Below are positions 7,565 through 16,878 of a stretch of DNA of 64,000 bases, piece by piece. A program made the position numbers and the translations under genes. The notes beneath the pieces are model-generated. The model did not search any database, was not told where the DNA came from, and saw nothing but the letters and a program-made list of their open reading frames with translations. The first letter of the stretch is position 1. The number at the start of each line of letters is the position of its first letter. Origin of the DNA: Wenzhouxiangella sediminis (GTDB lineage: Bacteria > Pseudomonadota > Gammaproteobacteria > Xanthomonadales > Wenzhouxiangellaceae); NCBI RefSeq assembly GCF_003410055.1, contig NZ_QUZK01000042.1, positions 124,001-188,000 of the forward strand, given 5' to 3'.

Positions 7565-9153
7565 GGCGCCTCGTAGTAGGTCGGCGAGCCCGGGCCGACC
7601 GGGAGGTCGAGGCCGAACACCCACAGCAGGAACAGCAGGCTCCAGCCGATGAAGTAGCAGATCGAGTAAGGCAGCATGGTGGCGATCAAGGTGCCGATGC
7701 CGAATTTCTTGTCGTAGCGCGTCGCCCAGGCGAGGATCAGGCCGAAGTAGCTCATCATCGGTGTGATGATGTTGGTGGTCGAGTCACCGATGCGGTAGGC
7801 GGTCTGGATGACCTCCGGCGAGTAGCCGATGAACATCAGCATGGGCACGAAAATCGGTGCGGTCACGGCCCACTGCGCCGAGGCCGAGCCGAGCGACAGG
7901 TTGACGATGCCGCACATGATGATGAACAGCACGAAGACCATCGGCCCGGTCAGGCCGATGTTCTGCAGGAATTCCGCGCCCGTGACCGCCGTGATCAGGC
8001 CGAGGTTCGACCAGCCGAAGAAGGCCACGAACTGGGCGGCGAAGAACACCAGCACCACGTAGAGGCCCAGCGTGGAGATCGCCGAGGACATGCCGTCGAT
8101 CACGTCGCGGTCGTTCCTCATGGTGCCCACGACCTTGCCGTAGGCAAAGCCCACGACGAGGAAGAAGACGAAGATCCAGGCGACGATCGAGTCGAAGAAG
8201 GGACCCGACGAGGCCAGGAAGTCGCTGCCGGCCTCCGGGTCCCGCAGCACGCCGTTTTCGGGGACGACCAGCAGGGCGATCAGCCCGAGCACAGCGACGG
8301 TGGCGACTGCGGCGGTACCCAGCCCCTTCTTCTCCGAACCGGAGAGCGGCTTCATCTGGCTGTCGTCGAGTACCGAGGGATCGGCATTCGAGTCGTCGTA
8401 CTTGCCCAGCTTGGGCTCGACGATGAAGATCGTCACCAGCGAGCCGATGATCGTGATCATGAAAGTCGACACGATCATGAAATACCAGCTTGCCGTCGCG
8501 TAGACGGTGTAGCCGGGATCGATCAGCTGCGCGGCTTCCTCGGTGATGCCGGCCAGCAGGGGGTCGATCGTGCCCAGCAGCAGGTTGGCGCTGTAGCCCC
8601 CCGACACGCCGGCGAAGGCCGCGGCCATGCCGGCCAGGGGATGTCGGCCCAGGGCGAGAAAGATGGCGCCACCCAGGGGCACCAGCACCACGTAGCCCAT
8701 TTCCGAGGCCGTGTTCGAAAGCACGCCGGCGAAGACGACGGCGACGGTCACGACATGCTTGGGCGCCGAAAGCACAATGCCGCGCACGAGGGCCGAGAGC
8801 AGGCCTGACTTCTCGGCGACGCCCACACCCAGCATGGCGACCAGCACCACGCCGAGCGGCGCGAAGTTGACGAAATTGTCGACCAGGCCGCCGAGGATCC
8901 GCCGCAGGCCTTCGGCGTTGAGCAGGCTGACCGCCTCGATGGTGGCACCGGCCGCCGCGCTGGGCCGCGGGTCCTCGACGCTCAGCCCGATCCAGCCGAA
9001 GAATCCGGACAGGAAGACCATGGCGGTCGCGAGAATGGCGAACAGGGTGACCGGATGGGGCAGGAGGTTGCCGAGCCACTCGACGACGTCGAGGAAGCGG
9101 GTGAACCAGTTGCGATTGGCGACGGCGGCCGCCGAGTTGTCGTTGTTGCTCAC
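7561..9153 (-). CDS. AbgT-family aminobenzoyl-glutamate/antimetabolite transporter
   Basis: Inner-membrane ion-coupled transporter of the AbgT family (AbgT, MtrF). Known members move p-aminobenzoyl-glutamate or export sulfonamides. The 530 residues have about 9-11 hydrophobic segments starting at LPHPVTLFAILATAMVF, and the family's re-entrant motifs NTASEMGYVVLVPLGGAIF, GGYSANLLLGTIDPLLAGIT and GDSTTNIITPMMSYFGLIL. I chose GTG 9153 over the upstream in-frame ATG 9216 because AGGGAC sits about 8 nt before it and the extension runs into the inverted-repeat region. Overlaps the DUF971 gene start by 4 bp. Substrate not determinable from sequence. Confidence 0.85.
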   Translation of the reverse strand: MSNNDNSAAAVANRNWFTRFLDVVEWLGNLLPHPVTLFAILATAMVFLSGFFGWIGLSVEDPRPSAAAGATIEAVSLLNAEGLRRILGGLVDNFVNFAPLGVVLVAMLGVGVAEKSGLLSALVRGIVLSAPKHVVTVAVVFAGVLSNTASEMGYVVLVPLGGAIFLALGRHPLAGMAAAFAGVSGGYSANLLLGTIDPLLAGITEEAAQLIDPGYTVYATASWYFMIVSTFMITIIGSLVTIFIVEPKLGKYDDSNADPSVLDDSQMKPLSGSEKKGLGTAAVATVAVLGLIALLVVPENGVLRDPEAGSDFLASSGPFFDSIVAWIFVFFLVVGFAYGKVVGTMRNDRDVIDGMSSAISTLGLYVVLVFFAAQFVAFFGWSNLGLITAVTGAEFLQNIGLTGPMVFVLFIIMCGIVNLSLGSASAQWAVTAPIFVPMLMFIGYSPEVIQTAYRIGDSTTNIITPMMSYFGLILAWATRYDKKFGIGTLIATMLPYSICYFIGWSLLFLLWVFGLDLPVGPGSPTYYEAP

Positions 9154-9267
9154 GGATGAAGTCCCTGCGTTTGGTCCGGAATGCCGCCGCGGCAGCGACC
9201 CGGCATGATAGCGCAAGGTCGCTGCGGGTGCAGTCGACGGACCGGGCGGGCGCGTTCGGGGATCCGA

Positions 9268-9456
9268 CCGGGCCGGGGTGGATCCGCCTCAGTTCGACGC
9301 GTGGCGAGGCCTTCGGCGAATCCACCCCGGCCCGGCCGGACGAGGCCGGCTGAAAGCACATGGTTCCATCTTTGGCAGCGAGGCCTGATCGTCGCGGGAC
9401 GATCCGCTGAGGGCCTCGCCACGCGTCGAACCGAAGCGGATCGTCCCGCGGCGATC
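9268..9456. repeat. element E2: two inverted hairpin modules with identical-type loops and different stems
   Basis: Module 1 has stem 9268-9288 / 9315-9335 (20 of 21 pairs) and a 26-nt loop at 9289-9314. Module 2, in the opposite orientation, has stem 9387-9408 / 9435-9456 (21 of 22 pairs) and a 26-nt loop at 9409-9434. Read in module orientation the loops are identical at 24 of 26 positions (common block GTTCGACGCGTGGCGAGGCC), whereas the outer stem sequences are unrelated. This fills the gap between the GntP-type gene's stop (9489) and the AbgT start (9153). The rest of the 335-bp gap shows no gene. Confidence 0.85.
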
Positions 9457-9488
9457 GGGCCGCCTCTGCTGTCCCCGCGCTGGCAGGG

Positions 9489-10802
9489 TCACAGGCCCAG
9501 AGCGAACAGGCCCAGGCAGAGGATCAGTCCGGCGACCGGGATCAGGACGGTCAGCGCACCCATGGCCGGGTAGGCGGCCGAGTGGGTCTCGTTGCAGATG
9601 GCGCGGATGGTGGTGACCACGTATCCGTTGTGCGGCAGCGAGTCGAGCGCGCCCGAGGAGATCGAGACCACGCGGTGCAACTGATCGGGGTCGACGCCGG
9701 CATCGACGTAGTGGGGCCCGAGGATCGGCAGGGCGATGGCCTGGCCACCCGAGGCCGAGCCGGTCATGGCGGCGATGGCGGATACCGCGATCGCGGCGCT
9801 GACCAGGCCGTTGCCGGGCAGGCCGGTGACCCAGACCACGGCGGCGTCGAAGGCGGGCGAGACCTTGGCCACGGTGCCGAAGCCGACCACGGCGGCGGTG
9901 TTGCCGATGGCGACCAGCGCTCCGACGCCGCCTTCGGTGAGCGCCTCGCCGGGCTGGTGCAGGTGGCGCAGGTTGATCAGCGCCGCGCCGATGCACCCGG
10001 CCAACAGGGCCACGATCAGCGCCGAGATGCCGAGCCGGTCGTGCAGGGTGAAGGAAAAGCCCAGCACCAGCAGCAGGGGCACCAGGGCCAGGACCGGGTT
10101 GGGCAGGTCGCCGCGCCCGCTTTCGGGATCGGCCTCGCGTTCCTCGAAGCGCTCGCCGCGGGCGACGGCGCGTTTGAGCATCCACTTCAGCCAGAAGTAG
10201 CCCGTGGTGGCCATGAAGATCGCCACCACCAGGCTGGCCTGCCAGGCCGCCAGCGGTCCGGTTCCGAGATGCTCTATGGGGATCCAGTTCTGAATCTCGG
10301 GCGAGCCGGCGGATGTCATGGTGAAGGTCACCGAGCCGAAGGCCAGGGTGGCGGGAATGAATCGCCGCGGCAGTTCGGCATCCCGGAACAATGCCAGCGC
10401 CATCGGGTAGACGGAGAAGGCGACCACGAACAGGCTCACGCCGCCGTAGGTGAGCACGGCGCAGGCGATGACCACGGCGAGGGCGGCGTGGTGCGTGCCG
10501 AGCCGCCGCACGATCCAGTGCGCCACCGACTCGGCGCCGCCGGAAGATTCCATCAGCTTGCCGAACAGCGACCCCAGCAGGAAGACGAAGAACCAGGAGG
10601 CGATGAAGCCGGTAAAGCCGTTCATGTACTGCGTGATCAGGTCGGCCTGTCCTTCGGCCGCCAGCGGGGGCAGCAGGGCGATGTCGCTGGTCAGCGCGAC
10701 GAGCAGGGCGCACAGAGGCGTGGCCACGAACAGGCTCATGCCGCGCATGACGAGTACGATCAACAGGGCGAGGCCGCCCAGCAGGCCGATCAGGCTGAGC
10801 AT
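9489..10802 (-). CDS. GntP-family permease (gluconate/hydroxyacid:H+ symporter type)
   Basis: Polytopic inner-membrane transporter of 437 residues with about 12 hydrophobic segments. Family signatures include the GxxxF-rich FVFLLGSLFGKLMESSGGAESVA stretch (about 65-87), LTYGGVSLFVVAFSVYPMAL, FTMTSAGSPEIQNWIP, AMTGSASGGQAIALPILG and the C-terminal SSGALDSLPHNGYVVTTI. GntP-family members take up gluconate, hydroxybutyrate and related organic acids; the exact substrate is unknown. I chose ATG 10802 because translation then begins with the first membrane segment. The in-frame extension to 10841 lacks a hydrophobic or conserved sequence. Same strand as, but not overlapping, the AbgT gene; separated from it by element E2. 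Confidence 0.82.
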   Translation of the reverse strand: MLSLIGLLGGLALLIVLVMRGMSLFVATPLCALLVALTSDIALLPPLAAEGQADLITQYMNGFTGFIASWFFVFLLGSLFGKLMESSGGAESVAHWIVRRLGTHHAALAVVIACAVLTYGGVSLFVVAFSVYPMALALFRDAELPRRFIPATLAFGSVTFTMTSAGSPEIQNWIPIEHLGTGPLAAWQASLVVAIFMATTGYFWLKWMLKRAVARGERFEEREADPESGRGDLPNPVLALVPLLLVLGFSFTLHDRLGISALIVALLAGCIGAALINLRHLHQPGEALTEGGVGALVAIGNTAAVVGFGTVAKVSPAFDAAVVWVTGLPGNGLVSAAIAVSAIAAMTGSASGGQAIALPILGPHYVDAGVDPDQLHRVVSISSGALDSLPHNGYVVTTIRAICNETHSAAYPAMGALTVLIPVAGLILCLGLFALGL

Positions 10803-10857
10803 GATGGATGCTTCCGCTTGAATTCGCGGCCATGTTGGCAAGCCCCCGCGCGGGGCG

Positions 10858-10879
10858 GAACTGTACCAAGGTACAAGTT
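10858..10879. promoter_or_regulatory. inverted repeat in divergent intergenic region (candidate operator)
   Basis: TGTACC-AA-GGTACA (10862-10875) is a perfect 6-bp inverted pair flanked by a further AAC/GTT pair. It lies midway between the divergent GntP-type gene (start 10802) and the TonB-dependent receptor (start 10988), a natural position for a shared operator. No clear sigma-70 hexamers were found in the same 185 bp. Confidence 0.35.
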
Positions 10880-10987
10880 ACACGCCCGTGCCGCTTGTCT
10901 AGTCTGCGAAGCGTGTCGGTCGCTCGCGTTGCGAGGCGACGAAAACAACTAGAGCGAGCAAGCATTCGTCTATCGAAGGGAGTTGAA

Positions 10988-13396
10988 ATGAAATCGCTGA
11001 AGCAGTCCAAGAATTCGCCCCGGCTGTCGAGGCTGAGCCTGGCCATCGTGCTGGGCCTGGCCATGACCACCGCGGTATCGGCCCAGGACGAACAGTCCGA
11101 AGATAACAACGAAGGCGAGGCGGCCGAGGAGTCGACCGACCTGGGCAATCTCGAAGTGACCGCCCGGCGCCGCACCGAAAACCTGCGCGACGTGCCCATT
11201 TCGGTCACCGCGATCACCGGCGAAGGCCTGCAGGATGCCGGTGCCCAGGACATCACCTATCTGAACCAGGTGGTGCCCAACACCACCCTTGAAGTCTCGC
11301 GCGGCACTAGCAACACGCTGACCGCCTTCATTCGCGGCATCGGCCAGCAGGACCCGGTCGCCGGCTTCGAGGCCGGTGTCGGCATCTATATCGATGATGT
11401 CTACCTCAACCGACCGCAGGCGGCGGTGCTCGACATCTACGACGTGCAGCGCGTGGAAGTGCTGCGTGGTCCGCAGGGCACGCTCTATGGCCGCAATACG
11501 ATCGGCGGCGCCGTCAAGTACGTGACCAAGCGCCTTGGCCGCCAGCCTTCGGCGAGCGTGCGCGCCAGCGTCGGCAGCTACAACCAGGCCGACCTGGTGG
11601 TCAAGGGCGAGACCCCAATCGGCGATTCGTTCGCCGTGGGTGGCGCCCTGGCCACATTCAACCGCGATGGCTTCGGCGACAACCTGACCACCGGCCTGGA
11701 CAACTACAACAAGGAAGTGATGGCCGCCCGGGCCAGCATGGAATGGACGCCGACTTACAACCTGTTCGTGCGTCTATCCGGCGATTACTACAAGGATGAT
11801 TCCAACCCGGTCGGTGGCCATCGCCTGATACCGGGCCTGTTCTCCGGAGCGCCGGTCCTCGACGACGTCTACGACTCGCGCGGCGGCATCACGGGCGAGA
11901 ACGAGACCGAGCAGCAGGGTCTGAGCCTGCTGGTCGAATACGACATCAACCCCAATTGGCTTTTCAAGAGCATCACCGCTTGGCGGGAAGACGACACGAT
12001 CAACCAGATCGACTTCGAGGCCCTTCCGCCGGTCGACCTCGATGTCGCGACCATCTATGAAAACGAGCAGTTCAGCCAGGAGTTCCAGCTCAACTATTCC
12101 GGCGAGAACGTCACCGGCGTGGCCGGCTTCTACTATCTCGATGCCAACGCCTTCGGGCCCTTCGACGTCCGCCTCTACCAGACGGGCGAATTGATCGGTG
12201 CGCCGCAGCTCAACGCCTTCACCCTGGGCGATGTGGATACCGAGACCTGGTCGGTCTTCGCCGACGCCAGCTTCGACCTGGCCAACATGTTCGACCTGAA
12301 TACGGGTCTGGAACTGTCGGTCGGCGGTCGCTACACCAACGACAAGCGTTCCTCGCGCGTGCTGCGCCAGAACATGCTGGGTGCCTCGTCCTGGTTTGGC
12401 GGGGATCCGATCGTCATCGCAACCACGTCGGACTTCGAGGGCTCGGACACCTTCAACGAGTTCACGCCGCGTGCCAGCCTCGCCTGGCAGCCGACGACCA
12501 ACCAGAACTTCTACGTGTCCTGGAGCCAGGGGTTCAAGGGCGGCAGCTTCGACCCGCGCGGCCTGACCACCGCCGCACCCGATTTCAACGGGGACGGCAC
12601 GGTCAGCGAAGACGAGGTGTTCGAGTTCATGCGCTTCGAGCCGGAGACCGTGGACACCTACGAGATCGGCGCCAAGTCATCCTTCGCCGACGGTCGCGTC
12701 AACACCAGCCTGGCTTTCTTCTACAGCGATTACACCGACATCCAGGTGCCCGGCTCGATTGGCGTCGACAACAACGGCGACGGTATCGCCGACACTTTTG
12801 CCGGGGTGACCACCAATGCCGGTGCGGCCACGGTCCAGGGCGTGGAGTTCGAGATGAATGCACTGCTGGGCCGTAACATGGCCGCGCAGGGCGATGCGCT
12901 CACTACCATGCTGACGCTGGGTTATATCGACGCGGAGTACGACGAATTCATCACTTCGGTCACCAATCCGGCCACGGGCGAGACCGCGCTCGAAGACGTC
13001 TCGGACCAGCGTGTGTTCCAGAACACCCCCGACTGGACGGGTCACTGGAACATGCGCTACGACACGCCGATGTCCCTGTTCGGCAGCGACGGGCTGTTCT
13101 CCATCATCGGCGCCTGGTCGTACCGGGGCGAGACGAACCAGTTCGAGGTGCCTTCGCAATTCCTCGACCAGGACGCGTACTCGCTCTATGACCTGCACCT
13201 GATCTGGGAGCGCAACGACGGTCGCTACCAGATCGGCCTGCACGGCCGCAATCTCAGCGACGAGCAGTACAAGACCTCCGGCTACGTGTTCGCCACCCCG
13301 GACGGCAGCGCGTCGACCCTGGGCCTGGAAGGGGTGATGAACGCCTTCTACGGTCCGCCGCGGACGGTCACCCTGACCGCCACGGTCAACTTCTGA
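10988..13396 (+). CDS. TonB-dependent outer-membrane receptor
   Basis: Outer-membrane active transporter energised by TonB. The 802 residues start with a signal peptide (about 1-33, ending TTAVSAQD), then an acidic linker and the TonB-box-like NLEVTARRR. The plug domain follows (DVPISVTAITGEGLQDAG, VLRGPQGTLYGRNTIGGAV), then a 22-strand-type barrel ending in TLTATVNF with terminal Phe. I chose ATG 10988, preceded by GGGAG; the in-frame extension upstream is not supported. The absence of a CTD/STN domain argues against direct anti-sigma signalling. The ligand is unknown; adjacency to a GntP-type permease would fit uptake of an organic acid or sugar derivative. A strong terminator follows. Confidence 0.92.
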   Translation: MKSLKQSKNSPRLSRLSLAIVLGLAMTTAVSAQDEQSEDNNEGEAAEESTDLGNLEVTARRRTENLRDVPISVTAITGEGLQDAGAQDITYLNQVVPNTTLEVSRGTSNTLTAFIRGIGQQDPVAGFEAGVGIYIDDVYLNRPQAAVLDIYDVQRVEVLRGPQGTLYGRNTIGGAVKYVTKRLGRQPSASVRASVGSYNQADLVVKGETPIGDSFAVGGALATFNRDGFGDNLTTGLDNYNKEVMAARASMEWTPTYNLFVRLSGDYYKDDSNPVGGHRLIPGLFSGAPVLDDVYDSRGGITGENETEQQGLSLLVEYDINPNWLFKSITAWREDDTINQIDFEALPPVDLDVATIYENEQFSQEFQLNYSGENVTGVAGFYYLDANAFGPFDVRLYQTGELIGAPQLNAFTLGDVDTETWSVFADASFDLANMFDLNTGLELSVGGRYTNDKRSSRVLRQNMLGASSWFGGDPIVIATTSDFEGSDTFNEFTPRASLAWQPTTNQNFYVSWSQGFKGGSFDPRGLTTAAPDFNGDGTVSEDEVFEFMRFEPETVDTYEIGAKSSFADGRVNTSLAFFYSDYTDIQVPGSIGVDNNGDGIADTFAGVTTNAGAATVQGVEFEMNALLGRNMAAQGDALTTMLTLGYIDAEYDEFITSVTNPATGETALEDVSDQRVFQNTPDWTGHWNMRYDTPMSLFGSDGLFSIIGAWSYRGETNQFEVPSQFLDQDAYSLYDLHLIWERNDGRYQIGLHGRNLSDEQYKTSGYVFATPDGSASTLGLEGVMNAFYGPPRTVTLTATVNF

Positions 13397-13426
13397 GTTC
13401 CGTGAGTCCCGCTTGACTCTCCTTTC

Positions 13427-13452
13427 GGGCCGGCACTGCCGGCCCTTCTTTA
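13427..13452 (+). terminator. rho-independent terminator after the TonB-dependent receptor
   Basis: GGGCCGGC-ACT-GCCGGCCC hairpin followed by TTCTTTATT, 30 bp after the receptor's stop codon. Confidence 0.85.
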
Positions 13453-13540
13453 TTGGGGTTCCGCAACAGACGAGGTGCCGTGAGTCCGTTGCTTCTAAAC
13501 TGTTGGTCATGAGCACACGTCTTTCTTTGCCGGTACATCC

Positions 13541-16500
13541 GTGTCGACGCTGGCGCTGATCGGTGCCGGGCTGGCCTGGCTGGGCCTGCTGTTCGCCGTC
13601 GCCCTGTTCGGCGAGCGATCGCAGGCGCGATGGCGTGGGCTGTGGCCCGTGGTGTATTCACTTTCTCTGGCGGTCTACTGCACGGCCTGGACGTTCTACG
13701 GCACGACAACGCAGGCGGCGCGGTCGGGCTGGCCGATTCCGCCGACCTTCGTCGGCACCATCATCCTTTTCGTCGTCTTCTTTCCCTTCCTGCGCCGGCT
13801 GGTGGCGTTGAGCAAGGCGAGCAACGCCACGAGTATCGCCGACTTCATCGCCACGCGCTTCGGCAAGTCCTCCGTGCTGGCGGCGGTGGTTACCGGCGTG
13901 GCGGTGATCGGCATCGTGCCCTACATCTCGCTGCAGCTCCAGGCGGTGGCGATGAGCTTCGAGGCGATTCACGGCCGCGTGACGGCCGGGGAGTCGGCGG
14001 CCTGGCAGGATCTCGCGCTGTACGCGGCGATCATCATGGCGGTGTTCGCGATGCTCTTCGGTACCCGCCGCGCCGCCGCCACCGAGCACAATCGCGGCCT
14101 GGTGCTGGCGATGGGCTTCGAGTCACTGCTCAAGCTCGCCGCAATGCTCGCGCTGGGAGCGTTCGTGCTGTTCGGTCTCTTTTCCGGGCCGGCCGAGTTC
14201 GCCGAGCGCGCGCCGTCGCCGGAGTTTTCCGGTCTGGATTCCTTCCTGACGCTCACCCTGCTCGGGGCGCTGGCAATGTTCACGCTGCCCCACCAGTTCC
14301 ACATCGGCGTCGTGGAGTGCCGCCAGGAACGGCACCTGCGCGTGGCTCGCTGGCTTTTCCCGCTGTTCCTCATCCTGATCAGCCTGCCGGTGTTGCCGCT
14401 CGCTCGTGCCGGTAATGCGCTGCTCGAAGGCGTGGTCACGCCCGACCTCTACGTGCTGATGCTGCCGCTGGGAGAAGGCCAGCAAGGCCTTGCGCTGCTG
14501 GCTTTCCTGGGCGGCCTGAGCGCGGCGACCTCGATGGTCATCCTGGCCAGCCTGACCCTGTCGATCATGATCGGCAACCACTGGCTCACGCCGGCCTTGC
14601 TCAACCGCCACTGGGGGCGGGTGAGCGAACTCGGCATCCCGGTGCGCCAGCAGCGGCGGCTGGGCATCGTCGTCGTCCTGCTGCTCGCCTACGTCTACAG
14701 CCGCTCGATCGGTGTCGCCGACGCCCTGGCCGACATCGGGGCGCTGTCGTTCTCCGGCCTCGCCCAGCTGGGGCCAGCGGTGATCCTGGCCGTGTATCGC
14801 CCGGGCCTGTCGGCTCGACCGATCCTGGCCGGCATCGTTTTCGGTGTCGGGGTCTGGGCCTACGTGCTCTTCCTGCCGCTGCTGCTGGCCGGGTTCGGCG
14901 TCCAGGGCGACTGGATGAGCACGGGGCCGCTGGGGCTGACCTGGCTGGCTCCCGAAAACCTGTTCGGAATGGCCGAGCTGGCGCCGCTGACGCGTGCCGT
15001 GGTCGCCAGCCTGGCGGTCAACCTGGTGGTCACGCTGCTGGGTGCCCGGCTCGATGCCTCGCCGGGGCGCGACGTGGCCGAAGAAGATCCGATGCGCCCG
15101 GACATGCTCTACCGGCTGGCCGAGCGCTTCCTCCCCGAAGAGCGTCTGGCGCCCTTGTTTGCCGGCCGCCGGGATGCCCGCAGCCTGGCCGCGCGTCTCG
15201 AGCACGAGCTGGCGGCAGTGGTCGGATCCGCCTCGGCTCGCCTTCTGCTCGATGCAGCCCGTCGTCGAACGCCGGCGCCCCTGGACACGGTCGCCGACCT
15301 GGTCGGGCAGGCCGCCGAGCAGGCGCGCTTCAGCCGCGAAGTGCTCTCGGGCGCGCTCGAGAACATGAGTCAGGGTGTCTGCGTGGTCGACCGCGAAATG
15401 CGCCTGGTGGCCTGGAACAGCGCCTACCTGGCTTTGTTCGACTACCCCGAAGAATTGATCCGGGTCGGTCGGCCGGTCGCCGACCTGCTCCGCCACAACG
15501 CGGAGTCGGGCCTGATGGGAGGCGGAGACATCGAACGCAAGATCCAGCGCCGGCTCGCCCACAAGCGAGCGGGCACGCGGCACCGCATCGAGCGGCCCTG
15601 GCCTGACGGGCGCATCATCGAAATTCGCGGCAACCCGATGCCGGGAGGCGGCTTCGTCGCAACGTTCACCGATGTGACGGCCTTTCGCAATGCCGAAGAA
15701 GAACTGAGGCGCATCAACGAAACGCTGGAGCAGCGCGTCGCCGATCGAACGGGCAAGCTCGAAAGGGCAATGAAGGATGCCGAGCGCGCCAGCGAAGCGA
15801 AAACGCGCTTTCTGGCAGCCGTCAGTCACGACCTGGTCCAGCCCCTCAATGCCGCCCAGTTGCTGACCCATGCTCTGATCGGACGGGTCAGCGACGAGCC
15901 CTCGCGCCAGTCACTGGACCAGATCTCCGGAGCGCTGGGCGCAACCGAGGATCTGATCGAGGGTCTGCTGGACATTTCCCGGCTCGACGCCGGCGGCATG
16001 GAGCCCAGGCGCAGCCGATTTCCACTGGGCGAACTGTTCTCCCAGTTGCAGGGCGAGTTCTCGGTGCTGGCGCGCGAGCGTGGGCTCGAACTGATCTGCG
16101 TCGAAACCCGTCTCTGGGTCGAGACCGATCCGCAGCTACTGCGGCGGATTCTGCAGAACTTCCTTTCCAACGCCGTGCGCTACACGCCGGAGGGCAGGGT
16201 GCTGATCGGCTGCCGCCGGCGCGGCGAGCGGGTGATGATCGGTGTCTGGGATACCGGTCCCGGCCTCACGCGCGAAGACCAGGCGGTGATCTTCGAGGAG
16301 TTTCGCCGCCTGGGAGATCGCCAGCATGCGCCGGGCCTGGGGTTGGGCCTGGCCATCGCCGAGCGCATGGCCCGGCTGCTGGGGCACGAAATCGAACTGG
16401 CCAGCCAGCCCGGTCGCGGCACGGTCTTCGGCGTTCACGTGCCCCGGACCGAGCCCGCGCGAGCCGCGCCGCCGCGCGATGCGGACCGCTCGGAGCCCGG

Positions 16501-16876
16501 CTCGGGCCGCGTGCTCATCGTCGACAACGAAGCGGCCATGCTCGGTTCGCTCGACACCCTGGTTTCGGGCTGGGGCTTCGAGGTCCGCGTGGCCGGCGAC
16601 GCCGACCAGGCGCAGGCGGCCGCCGAGCGCTTTGCGCCGGAGTTGCTGGTCGTGGACTTTCACCTCGATGACGGTCGAACCGGGCTGGAATTGCTCGACG
16701 GGTTGCGGGAAGCGGGCTGCGCGGCGCCGGCGATCCTGATCAGTGCCGATCATGCCGCCGAAGTCCGGCAGGCCGCCCGCCGGGCCGGTTGCGAGTTCCT
16801 GCACAAGCCGATCCGGCCGTTGGCCCTTCGCTCGGTGATGACTCGCATGATGCCGCGGCGACGCCGCGGAAGCTGA
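13541..16876 (+). CDS. hybrid sensor histidine kinase with SLC5-type transporter domain
   Basis: Large signal-transduction protein (1111 aa). Residues 1 to about 500 form 12-13 membrane segments related to sodium:solute symporters (SLC5), as in CbrA-type kinases. A PAS domain follows (about 603-720, starting ENMSQGVCVVDREMRLVAWN), then a short coiled coil. The HisKA has its phospho-His in AAVSHDLVQPLNAAQL (about 765). The HATPase_c shows NAVRYTPEG, WDTGPGLT and GLGLGLAIAERMA. A C-terminal receiver (about 990-1105) has acceptor Asp in VVDFHLDDG. A kinase with terminal receiver usually passes phosphate to a separate partner; none is adjacent. The GTG start at 13541 has a weak ribosome site, so the start is uncertain by a few codons. 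Its stop is 2 bp from that of the convergent QEGLA gene. Confidence 0.9.
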   Translation: MSTLALIGAGLAWLGLLFAVALFGERSQARWRGLWPVVYSLSLAVYCTAWTFYGTTTQAARSGWPIPPTFVGTIILFVVFFPFLRRLVALSKASNATSIADFIATRFGKSSVLAAVVTGVAVIGIVPYISLQLQAVAMSFEAIHGRVTAGESAAWQDLALYAAIIMAVFAMLFGTRRAAATEHNRGLVLAMGFESLLKLAAMLALGAFVLFGLFSGPAEFAERAPSPEFSGLDSFLTLTLLGALAMFTLPHQFHIGVVECRQERHLRVARWLFPLFLILISLPVLPLARAGNALLEGVVTPDLYVLMLPLGEGQQGLALLAFLGGLSAATSMVILASLTLSIMIGNHWLTPALLNRHWGRVSELGIPVRQQRRLGIVVVLLLAYVYSRSIGVADALADIGALSFSGLAQLGPAVILAVYRPGLSARPILAGIVFGVGVWAYVLFLPLLLAGFGVQGDWMSTGPLGLTWLAPENLFGMAELAPLTRAVVASLAVNLVVTLLGARLDASPGRDVAEEDPMRPDMLYRLAERFLPEERLAPLFAGRRDARSLAARLEHELAAVVGSASARLLLDAARRRTPAPLDTVADLVGQAAEQARFSREVLSGALENMSQGVCVVDREMRLVAWNSAYLALFDYPEELIRVGRPVADLLRHNAESGLMGGGDIERKIQRRLAHKRAGTRHRIERPWPDGRIIEIRGNPMPGGGFVATFTDVTAFRNAEEELRRINETLEQRVADRTGKLERAMKDAERASEAKTRFLAAVSHDLVQPLNAAQLLTHALIGRVSDEPSRQSLDQISGALGATEDLIEGLLDISRLDAGGMEPRRSRFPLGELFSQLQGEFSVLARERGLELICVETRLWVETDPQLLRRILQNFLSNAVRYTPEGRVLIGCRRRGERVMIGVWDTGPGLTREDQAVIFEEFRRLGDRQHAPGLGLGLAIAERMARLLGHEIELASQPGRGTVFGVHVPRTEPARAAPPRDADRSEPGSGRVLIVDNEAAMLGSLDTLVSGWGFEVRVAGDADQAQAAAERFAPELLVVDFHLDDGRTGLELLDGLREAGCAAPAILISADHAAEVRQAARRAGCEFLHKPIRPLALRSVMTRMMPRRRRGS

Positions 16877-16878
16877 AG

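Noticed and set aside
9289-11256. A 655-codon minus-strand frame over the GntP-type gene
   Set aside because: Arg/Pro/Gly-rich translation typical of a shifted frame; the GntP-type permease in the other frame is clearly the gene.
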